Part shown: in pieces, positions 1 through 4,299 of the stretch
Position numbering within the stretch: the first letter of the stretch is position 1
Layout: each line of letters begins with the position of its first letter
Source of the DNA: Nocardioides sp.
GTDB taxonomy: Bacteria; Actinomycetota; Actinomycetes; Propionibacteriales; Nocardioidaceae
DNA: 6,964 bases
Direction: 5' to 3'
Assembly (NCBI GenBank): GCA_030145945.1
Contig: JASLDK010000277.1
Coordinates: 1 to 6,964 of the forward strand
Notes under the pieces: generated by a model
What the model saw: only the letters and a program-made list of their open reading frames with translations
Databases searched by the model: none
What the model was told of the DNA's origin: nothing
Position numbers and translations under genes: made by a program

Positions 1-96
1 GTAGCCACTGGTCTGGGGCGGGCCGAACTGCTGATAGCCGCCGCCACTCCGGTTGAACTCCTCCGAGCGCCGGAACACCGGGTTGTTGCTCTGCAT
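1..96 (-). CDS. Bax inhibitor-1/YccA family membrane protein, N-terminal fragment
   Basis: Only the first 32 codons are inside the window; the gene continues past position 1. The peptide starts MQSNNPVFRRSEEFNRSGGG and then becomes rich in Gly, Gln, Pro and Tyr. This opening (NPVFRRSEEFNR followed by a low-complexity Gly/Tyr/Gln linker) is what I recognise as the cytoplasmic N-terminus of actinobacterial Bax inhibitor-1/YccA-like proteins, which then carry about seven membrane helices. None of the helices is visible here, so the family call rests on the N-terminal signature alone. The ATG at 96-94 has a strong GGAGG five bases upstream. The gene is on the same strand as the methyltransferase but is separated from it by 151 bp containing a candidate terminator, palindrome and hairpins, so it probably has its own promoter. 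Its biochemical role in bacteria is not well settled; ion leak or stress-related roles have been proposed for the family. Confidence 0.72.
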   Translation of the reverse strand, partial: MQSNNPVFRRSEEFNRSGGGYQQFGPPQTSGY

Positions 97-101
97 GGTT
101 T

Positions 102-106
102 CCTCC
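102..106 (-). promoter_or_regulatory. Ribosome binding site of the BI-1 family gene
   Basis: GGAGG on the minus strand lies five bases (AAACC) before the ATG at 96-94. It fixes the start codon of the truncated gene. Its first bases overlap the 3' arm of a possible leader hairpin (105-126). Confidence 0.75.
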
Positions 107-126
107 GCAGGCTTGCGAGTCTGCGG
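105..126 (-). other. Possible hairpin touching the BI-1 ribosome binding site
   Basis: In the minus-strand RNA, CCGCAG (126-121) can pair perfectly with CUGCGG (110-105) across a 10-nt loop. The 3' arm runs into the first G residues of the GGAGG ribosome binding site. Its first two bases are shared with the 3' arm of the neighbouring 9-bp hairpin, so the two stems cannot both be fully formed. Stability and function are inferred, not shown. Confidence 0.35.
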
Positions 127-145
127 ACCACCACTTTGGCGGTCC
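125..145 (-). other. 9-bp stem-loop in the leader of the BI-1 family gene
   Basis: The minus-strand RNA reads GGACCGCCA-AAG-UGGUGGUCC. This is a 9-bp stem (eight Watson-Crick pairs and one G·U) closed by a 3-nt loop. It lies just downstream of the candidate -10 box at 160-155, so it would form at the very 5' end of the message if that promoter is used. No U-run follows it, so a terminator is unlikely; a stabilising or regulatory leader structure fits better. Confidence 0.4.
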
Positions 146-146
146 T

Positions 147-165
147 CCACCTACAGTCTAGGTGG
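147..165 (-). promoter_or_regulatory. Palindrome overlapping a candidate -10 box of the BI-1 family gene
   Basis: CCACCTA-CAGTC-TAGGTGG is an inverted repeat with perfect 7-bp arms and a 5-bp spacer. On the minus strand it contains TAGACT (160-155), which fits the actinobacterial -10 pattern TANNNT. A start at about 148 would give a leader of about 50 nt carrying the hairpins at 105-145. I see no good -35 at the right distance. A weak alternative is TTGGCA (198-193) with CAGCAT (175-170) 17 bp further on. The overlap of palindrome and -10 is what a repressor operator would look like, but this is an inference. Confidence 0.35.
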
Positions 166-211
166 CTCGATGCTGAGGAAACGCGCGGACGTTGCCAAAG
201 GTTCCCGAATC

Positions 212-241
212 CGGCGTGTTCCGCTCTCGTGTCGCACGCCG
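212..241 (-). terminator. Candidate terminator hairpin after the methyltransferase gene
   Basis: The arms CGGCGTG (212-218) and CACGCCG (235-241) are a perfect 7-bp inverted repeat with a 16-nt loop. They begin six bases after the methyltransferase stop codon. There is no U-tract, which is common for proposed hairpin terminators in actinobacteria but weakens the call. The long loop also weakens it. Confidence 0.33.
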
Positions 242-247
242 ACCTCG

Positions 248-949
248 TCAGCGTCGGCGCAACCGGACCACGGTGTCGCGAACCTCGAGCGGGCCGTCGG
301 CCGTCTCCTGCACCCGGGTCGGGGTGTCGGCGACCTCGACCTCCCACCTGCTGTCGGGCTCATCGATGCCGAGAGTCGTGAGCACCCGCTCGGGTTCGAA
401 CAGCAGCCCCGGCCCGTGGTCGTGGCGGGCGCCGCTGACGACGTCGTGCGGATGGTGGGCGGTGACCAGCAGTCGGCCGCCCTGTGCGACGGCGTCGGCA
501 ATCCCCCGATAGATGTCGGGAAAGTCCTCGACCGGCACGTGCAGGAAGCTCACGGTGACCAGGTCGAAGGTGCGTCGGCCTGCCGGGCGAGGATCGGCGA
601 GCGCGTCGTAGAGCCCGATCCGGACCCGATCACCGACACCCGCCTGCTCCGCGTGCTCAGCGACCTTCGCCAGGGCGATCTCGGAGACGTCCACCGCGGT
701 GACCTTCCAGCCCTGCTGCGCCAGCCAGATCGCATCGCCGCCCTCGCCGCATGCGACGTCGAGCGCCGTCCCTGGCCTGAGGTCGGCGACCTGCTCGACC
801 AACCGCTGGTTGGGTCGGCCGCTCCATACCCGGTTGCTGCCGGCGTACCGCTCGTCCCAGACGGAGGCGGTGAGTGCGCTGCGGAGGTCCTCGAGCGTGG
901 GCGTCGAGCCGTGATGATCGTCGTGGTGGCGATGGTGCATGCCGACCAT
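248..949 (-). CDS. Class I SAM-dependent methyltransferase with His-rich N-terminus
   Basis: This 233-aa protein has a Rossmann-type methyltransferase fold. The family lead-in WDERYAGSNRVWSGRPN is at residues 31-47, SAM-binding motif I (ALDVACGEGG) at 62-71, the acidic residue after strand 2 in AVDVSE (D87), motif FDLVTVSFLHVP at 128-139, and GGRLLVTAHHP at 157-167. The lead-in and motif I resemble the TehB-like/Methyltransf_25 group common in actinobacteria; the substrate cannot be told from sequence. Residues 5-13 hold six histidines (HHRHHDDHH), like a natural metal-binding tag, and HHPHD plus HDH occur again at 165-178. The ATG at 949 has no strong ribosome binding site. An in-frame ATG at 940 is an alternative that would keep the His stretch. 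A 16-bp inverted repeat sits 9-24 bases upstream. The gene follows the tRNA by 50 bp on the same strand and ends in TGA at 250-248. Confidence 0.85.
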   Translation of the reverse strand: MVGMHHRHHDDHHGSTPTLEDLRSALTASVWDERYAGSNRVWSGRPNQRLVEQVADLRPGTALDVACGEGGDAIWLAQQGWKVTAVDVSEIALAKVAEHAEQAGVGDRVRIGLYDALADPRPAGRRTFDLVTVSFLHVPVEDFPDIYRGIADAVAQGGRLLVTAHHPHDVVSGARHDHGPGLLFEPERVLTTLGIDEPDSRWEVEVADTPTRVQETADGPLEVRDTVVRLRRR

Positions 950-957
950 GCTGACGG

Positions 958-973
958 TTCAGGTGGACCTGAA
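958..973 (-). promoter_or_regulatory. Inverted repeat just upstream of the methyltransferase gene
   Basis: TTCAGGT-GG-ACCTGAA has perfect 7-bp arms around a 2-bp centre. It ends nine bases before the ATG at 949, in the 50-bp gap between the tRNA and the methyltransferase. It could be an operator, or in RNA a short structure over the region where a ribosome binding site would lie. No convincing -10/-35 pair is visible in the gap, although TTGAC occurs twice. Confidence 0.35.
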
Positions 974-999
974 GTCAACCCCGCAGGTCAACGATCGGG

Positions 1000-1073
1000 T
1001 GCCCCCGCTGGGATTCGAACCCAGACTGTGCCGAGTTTAAGTCGGCTTCCTCTGCCAGTTGGGATACGGGGGC
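1000..1073 (-). tRNA. tRNA with anticodon UAA (predicted Leu) but short variable region
   Basis: The minus strand folds into a complete 74-nt cloverleaf. The acceptor stem GCCCCCG/CGGGGGC has seven perfect pairs and discriminator A. The D-arm stem is UCCC/AGGA with one C·A mismatch and a 9-nt loop. The anticodon stem is GCCGA/UCGGC with loop CUUAAAC (anticodon UAA), followed by a 5-nt variable region ACAGU, T stem CUGGG/CCCAG and T loop UUCGAAU. The anticodon reads UUA leucine codons. Bacterial tRNA-Leu normally has a long extra arm (class II); this one is class I, so its charging identity is uncertain. Position 10 is U, pairing with A25, where G is usual. CCA is not encoded (CCC follows the discriminator). 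The 5' end lies 17 nt after the deformylase stop, so it may be processed from that transcript. I am sure it is tRNA-like; the amino acid is less certain. Confidence 0.9.
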
Positions 1074-1090
1074 CGGTTGCTGCCGTCCGA

Positions 1091-1666
1091 CTACAGATAG
1101 GTCTGACGAGCGTAGATCGCGTGGGCGCCCGCAACCCGATCGAGGAACAGGAAGCCGTCGGTGTGGTCGATCTCGTGCTGCAAGGCACGCGCCTCGAAGG
1201 CGTCGGTGCTGAACTCGACCGTCTCCCCCGTTCCGGGGATCTGACCGCGGACCGTGAGTCGCGACGCGCGCTTCACGTCGCCGGTGAAGTCGGGGACGCT
1301 CATGCAGCCCTCACGAGCCTTCTCTTTGCGGCTGGACCCGGTGACCTCGGCGTTGCAGAGCACGAAGGTGCCGTGATGGGTGCGGGTCTTGGGATGCTCG
1401 ACGACGTCGACGCAGAACATCCGCACACCCACCCCGACCTGATTCGCGGCAAGCCCCACGCAGCCCGGGCTCACCCGCATGGTCGCGACGAGGTCGGCCG
1501 CGAGTTGCACCATGTCGGGGGCGGTCGGATCGACGTCAGCACCACGTGCGGACAGCACCCCGGCGGGCGCTCGGACGACGTCCAGGACCCGCCCGGCGAC
1601 GCCGAGCTCTCCCTCGGTCCATGCCGCCACACGCCCGGAGCCGGCCTGCATCACCGGCGCGCTCAC
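1091..1666 (-). CDS. def: Peptide deformylase
   Basis: This 191-aa enzyme removes the formyl group from the N-terminal formyl-methionine of new proteins in the cytoplasm, a metal-dependent step of protein maturation. All three family motifs are present: GLAANQVGV at 71-79 (catalytic Gln76), EGCMSVP at 119-125 (metal ligand Cys121, with Met where Leu is common) and ALQHEIDHTDG at 161-171 (metal ligands His164 and His168, catalytic Glu165). The length is normal for the family. The start is GTG at 1666-1664, overlapping the TGA of the ACT gene as GTGA, so translation is probably coupled; an internal ATG at 1651 is a shorter alternative. The N-terminal ~25 residues before the conserved fold are not distinctive. 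The stop TAG is 17 nt before the tRNA. Many actinobacteria carry more than one deformylase, so this may not be the only copy. Confidence 0.93.
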   Translation of the reverse strand: MSAPVMQAGSGRVAAWTEGELGVAGRVLDVVRAPAGVLSARGADVDPTAPDMVQLAADLVATMRVSPGCVGLAANQVGVGVRMFCVDVVEHPKTRTHHGTFVLCNAEVTGSSRKEKAREGCMSVPDFTGDVKRASRLTVRGQIPGTGETVEFSTDAFEARALQHEIDHTDGFLFLDRVAGAHAIYARQTYL

Positions 1667-2199
1667 AGCTCGTCGGTGTCCGCGGGGCGCAGGGTCGCCG
1701 TGACGCCCACCTGCTCGGCGGCTCCCCGGATCGCCGCCTCCACGGCCTTCGCGTCAGCACCGAACGGCAGATCGAGCTCGGCAACGAGCAGGTAGAGCTC
1801 TCCGGCGAGACGCGTGGTCAGGTCGGTGATGTTGCCGCCGACCGCTGCGACCTCGGAGATCACCGCCGACACGATGCCTGCGCGGTCACCGCCGTGCACG
1901 GTCAGCACCCACGGCGTACCGCGATCGCCCTGGCTCGCACCGTCGGCCACCGGACGCACGGAGACGTCGAGATCGCCACCGGCTGCCAGGGGCGCCACGG
2001 CGGCCTCGATGGCGGCACCGTCGACGGCGCCGCGGCACAACAGCATCATCGCGAAATGCCCCCGCAGCAGGGTCATCGTCGAGTCCTCGATGTTGAGCCC
2101 CAGCCCCGCCAGTCCCGCCGTGGTCTCGGCGATGATGCCCGGCCGATCCTGGCCCAGCACGGTGACGGCGTACAGATCAGTGCTCACGCTGGCCATCAT
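1663..2199 (-). CDS. Double ACT-domain protein, GcvR-like
   Basis: This 178-aa protein consists almost wholly of two ACT domains. The first is at about residues 9-83, opening YAVTVLGQDRPGIIAE with NIEDSTMTLLRGHF in its second half. The second is at about 97-171, opening WVLTVHGGDRAGIVSA with GGNITDLTTRLAGELY. The DRPGI/DRAGI turns and the NI(E/T)D motif are the usual ligand-binding interface of ACT domains, which sense amino acids or related small molecules. The arrangement matches proteins annotated as glycine cleavage system transcriptional repressor-like (GcvR), which have no DNA-binding domain of their own and act through a partner. No glycine cleavage gene is nearby, so the ligand and partner are unknown here. 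ATG at 2199 and ATG at 2196 are adjacent; neither has a clear ribosome binding site. The gene begins 30 bp after the ppx stop and overlaps def by GTGA. Confidence 0.85.
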   Translation of the reverse strand: MMASVSTDLYAVTVLGQDRPGIIAETTAGLAGLGLNIEDSTMTLLRGHFAMMLLCRGAVDGAAIEAAVAPLAAGGDLDVSVRPVADGASQGDRGTPWVLTVHGGDRAGIVSAVISEVAAVGGNITDLTTRLAGELYLLVAELDLPFGADAKAVEAAIRGAAEQVGVTATLRPADTDEL

Positions 2200-2229
2200 C
2201 CCAGCCCCCGCATGCGGTCAGTGCATGGG

Positions 2230-3153
2230 TCAGAACATGCTCCACGCGATGCCGTCGAGGATGTCGGTCTCGGCGACGGTGATCGCAGGCACGCTCAGAC
2301 GGTCGAGGATGCGGGAGACGATGAGGGCGCCGGCGTCGACGACGTCGGCGCGGCCGGGATGCATCCACCCCAGCGCACGACGCTCGGCGACGGTCATCGC
2401 GAGCAGGGAGCCGACGAGACGTTGGACATCGGCGACGGCCAGCTCCTGGGCGTGGATGCGGTCGCGGTCATAGACGTCGAGTCCGAGTACGCCGGCCGCG
2501 ACCGTCGTGTTCGTCCCCGCAACGGCCAGCACGGTCGCCACCTCGGCGAGGGCGATCGGGGATGCGTCGAGTGCCTCGTCGACGTCAGCGATGATCGCAG
2601 CGATCTCAGCGGCCTCGACCGGGTCATGGGTGACGTGGCGTTCGTGCAGGCGGACGGATCCGATGTTCATCGAGTGAGCCTGCGTGGGGCCGGTCGCGGG
2701 ATCGCCGAGGATCAGCTCGGTCGAGCCACCGCCGATGTCGATGACGAGGGCAGGACCGGCGATCGTCCGGACGGCGGAAATGCCTCGAACCGCCCCGTCG
2801 AACGCGAGCCGGGCCTCCTCCTCGCCTGACAGCACTTCGGGTGCGACGCCGAGACGGGCGAGCACGCCGGAGGAGAAGATAGCAGCGTTGGAGGCGTCGC
2901 GGGTAGCAGAGGTGGCGCAGAAACGGATCCTGTCCGGACCGACGCCGGCGGCCCGGATGATCGCAGCGAACTCGTCGATCGCCAGCCACGCCCGCTCGAG
3001 CGCCTCGTCCGCCAGGCGCCCCGTGGCGTCGACGCCCTGGCCGAGTCGGATCATCCGGCTCTCCCGGCGTACCCCTGCAGGGTCGGCCGACGGGTCGCCG
3101 ACGAGCAGCTTGATCGTGTTGGTGCCGCAGTCGATCGCGGCGACGGCAGTCAC
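2230..3153 (-). CDS. ppx: Ppx/GppA-family exopolyphosphatase
   Basis: This 307-aa protein of the ASKHA fold cleaves terminal phosphate from polyphosphate or pppGpp. The phosphate-1 loop AAIDCGTNTIKLLV is at residues 5-18, FCATSATRDASN at 78-89, the SGEEEARLAF motif with the catalytic Glu at 109-118, and the phosphate-2 loop LVIDIGGGSTELIL at 136-149, followed by NIGSVRLHE at 163-171. About 300 residues is the short actinobacterial form with only the two N-terminal domains, not the ~500-aa E. coli Ppx/GppA. In mycobacteria the paralogue in this same eno neighbourhood is Rv1026 (Ppx2). The start is GTG at 3153-3151 in a GTGA overlap with DUF501. The reading frame stays open upstream, but that part is the DUF501 gene in another frame. 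There is no clear ribosome binding site, so coupling to DUF501 translation is likely. Polyphosphate versus pppGpp preference cannot be read from sequence. Confidence 0.92.
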   Translation of the reverse strand: MTAVAAIDCGTNTIKLLVGDPSADPAGVRRESRMIRLGQGVDATGRLADEALERAWLAIDEFAAIIRAAGVGPDRIRFCATSATRDASNAAIFSSGVLARLGVAPEVLSGEEEARLAFDGAVRGISAVRTIAGPALVIDIGGGSTELILGDPATGPTQAHSMNIGSVRLHERHVTHDPVEAAEIAAIIADVDEALDASPIALAEVATVLAVAGTNTTVAAGVLGLDVYDRDRIHAQELAVADVQRLVGSLLAMTVAERRALGWMHPGRADVVDAGALIVSRILDRLSVPAITVAETDILDGIAWSMF

Positions 3154-3689
3154 TGCTGGGAGACGGGCTCGCTCGGCCACGGCCACGGCCCCTCGCATCG
3201 GCAGGTCTCGCGATCGAGACCGAGCAGCGCCAGGGTCTCGTCGCCGAGCGGGTTCACCCCCGGCCCGGCCGCCAGCGCGTGCGCCGCCAGGACGTGCAGG
3301 CACTTGACGCGATCGGGCATCCCGCCGGCCGAGATCCCCTCGATCTCGGGTACGTCGAAGCGACCCTCGGCCGTGATCCGTGCCCGGTCGGCGAGATAGG
3401 CATCGTGGGCAGCGCGATAGGCGGCAGCCAGCTCGGGGTCCTCGCCGAGTCGGTCCTGCATGCCCTTCATGTAGCCGTAGCCCTCGAGGGTGCCGATCCG
3501 CGAGTTGATCCGCGGCGCGGTGAGGTAATAGGTCGTCGGGAACGGCGTGCCATTGGGCAGGCGCGGCTCGGTGGTCACGACCACCGGTCTGCCGCACACG
3601 CAACGGAAGCCGACGGCGTGCACCCCGCGCGCCGCGCGACCGAGCTGCGCGGTGACGACCGCGGCGTCAGCCTCGGTGAAGGCGCTCAC
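3150..3689 (-). CDS. DUF501 family protein of unknown function
   Basis: This 179-aa protein is recognised by the DUF501 blocks RLPNGTPFPTTYYLTAPRI (43-61) and AGGMPDRVKCLHVLAAHALA (121-140), the latter running into GPGVNPLGD. The family has no established function that I know of. Cysteines are arranged as CVC (30-32), CLH (130-132, with a further His137) and CRC near the C-terminus (163-165), which could make a metal site. There is no signal peptide or membrane helix, so it is probably cytoplasmic. The GTG at 3689-3687 is chosen because it follows a perfect AAGGAGG and overlaps the FtsB-like stop as GTGA; the open frame further upstream is out-of-frame ftsB sequence. It ends in a GTGA overlap with ppx. 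The fixed position between an FtsB-like gene and ppx, also seen in mycobacteria (Rv1025), suggests a conserved link to division or polyphosphate metabolism, but this is only inference. Confidence 0.88.
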   Translation of the reverse strand: MSAFTEADAAVVTAQLGRAARGVHAVGFRCVCGRPVVVTTEPRLPNGTPFPTTYYLTAPRINSRIGTLEGYGYMKGMQDRLGEDPELAAAYRAAHDAYLADRARITAEGRFDVPEIEGISAGGMPDRVKCLHVLAAHALAAGPGVNPLGDETLALLGLDRETCRCEGPWPWPSEPVSQQ

Positions 3690-4282
3690 TTCGCGAGGTC
3701 CTCCTTGGGAGCCTTGACCTGGTTCTTGGGGGCCGGCACCTTCGTCTGCGGATTGCCGGCGATCTTCATCGAGTCCCACGCGTCCTCGTACCACGTCTGC
3801 TTGTCGGGGTCGTTGACCCTGGTCGGGTCGCCGAGGGAAGCCGACGCGTCGAGCGGATTGCCGTGGGAGTCGACCACGACGAACGGGGTGTCGCCGGGGG
3901 CGACGTAGCCCAGGATCCGCGCCTGCTGGGAGACGTAGGCGGGATCGTCCCACCGCTTCTTCTGGTCCTTGAGGTCCGCGATCGCCGACTCGCGCTTGGC
4001 GATCTGCGCCTGCAGGTCGTCGATGTTTCCGCGCTGCTGCAGGTAGGCCCGCAGTGACGATGCGTAGGAGACGGCCAGCACGGCCAGCACCAGCACGAGC
4101 ACCGCGGCCCGGCTGGTCAGCCGCGACTTCTGCTGGTGCTGCGCCCTGGCCCGGATGAGGGCGGCCTCCCGCTCGCGGGCGGCCTTCTTGCGTTCGGCCT
4201 TGAGCCGTTCGGCGTACCGCGGACCGGACCGCCCCGCGGAGGGGCGGCCCGGCTTGCGGGACGTTCGACGGTCGTCGGCCAT
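3686..4282 (-). CDS. ftsB: FtsB/DivIC-family septum formation initiator
   Basis: This 198-aa bitopic membrane protein is of the type that joins FtsL and FtsQ/DivIB in the divisome. Residues 1-55 are a highly basic cytoplasmic tail with Lys/Arg/Glu/Ala-rich helix. One membrane segment (AAVLVLVLAVLAVSY) is at about 59-73, followed by a coiled coil (about 76-110, with LQAQIAKRESAIADL). The DivIC hallmark comes next: WDDPAYVSQQARILGYVAPG at 111-130, then DTPFVVVD. A Lys/Pro-rich tail ends the protein. It is longer than E. coli FtsB (about 100 aa), as is usual in actinobacteria. The ATG at 4282 is preferred over the GTG at 4285 because GGAG (4292-4289) is six bases from the ATG but only three from the GTG. 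The gene starts 17 bp after the eno stop and overlaps DUF501 by GTGA. The FtsB-versus-DivIC name is a matter of convention. Confidence 0.9.
   Translation of the reverse strand: MADDRRTSRKPGRPSAGRSGPRYAERLKAERKKAAREREAALIRARAQHQQKSRLTSRAAVLVLVLAVLAVSYASSLRAYLQQRGNIDDLQAQIAKRESAIADLKDQKKRWDDPAYVSQQARILGYVAPGDTPFVVVDSHGNPLDASASLGDPTRVNDPDKQTWYEDAWDSMKIAGNPQTKVPAPKNQVKAPKEDLAK
3700..3706 (-). promoter_or_regulatory. Strong internal ribosome binding site for DUF501
   Basis: A perfect AAGGAGG lies inside the last codons of the FtsB-like gene (encoding Lys-Glu of the KEDLAK tail), 10 bases before the GTG at 3689-3687. It supports that GTG as the start of DUF501 and suggests efficient translation of DUF501 beyond coupling alone. 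Confidence 0.7.
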
Positions 4283-4288
4283 CACATG

Positions 4289-4292
4289 CTCC
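4289..4292 (-). promoter_or_regulatory. Ribosome binding site of the FtsB-like gene
   Basis: GGAG in the 17-bp eno–ftsB gap lies six bases before the ATG at 4282 and three before the competing GTG at 4285, so it favours the ATG as the start. Confidence 0.55.
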
Positions 4293-4299
4293 GGTCGGG

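Noticed and set aside
974..999. Possible promoter from two TTGAC motifs between the tRNA and the methyltransferase
   Set aside because: No TANNNT box lies 16-19 bp downstream of either motif, so I do not call a promoter.
1000..1073. tRNA gene as an integration (att) site
   Set aside because: There is no integrase, no direct repeat of the tRNA 3' end and no mobile gene in the window; the flanking genes are ordinary chromosomal genes.
53..1795. Long plus-strand open frame of 580 codons
   Set aside because: It runs antisense through the BI-1 start, the methyltransferase, the tRNA and deformylase, and into the ACT gene, and has no recognisable domain. Long open frames opposite real genes are expected at this GC content.
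2208..2217. 10-bp palindrome CCGCATGCGG in the ppx–ACT gap
   Set aside because: It has no spacer, so it cannot form a useful RNA hairpin, and it is short enough to arise by chance in GC-rich DNA. I see no promoter around it.
1546..2829. 427-codon plus-strand frame antisense to def, the ACT gene and ppx
   Set aside because: It crosses three well-supported minus-strand genes and its translation is low-complexity Arg/Gly/Asp-rich sequence.
3154..3603. 150-codon N-terminal extension of ppx in the same open frame
   Set aside because: This segment is the DUF501 gene read in the wrong frame. The Ppx fold begins at the AAIDCGTNT loop right after the GTG at 3153, and the family has no such extension.
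3690..3953. N-terminal extension of DUF501 in the same open frame
   Set aside because: It is out-of-frame FtsB-like coding sequence. AAGGAGG followed by GTG at 3689 gives a normal DUF501 start.
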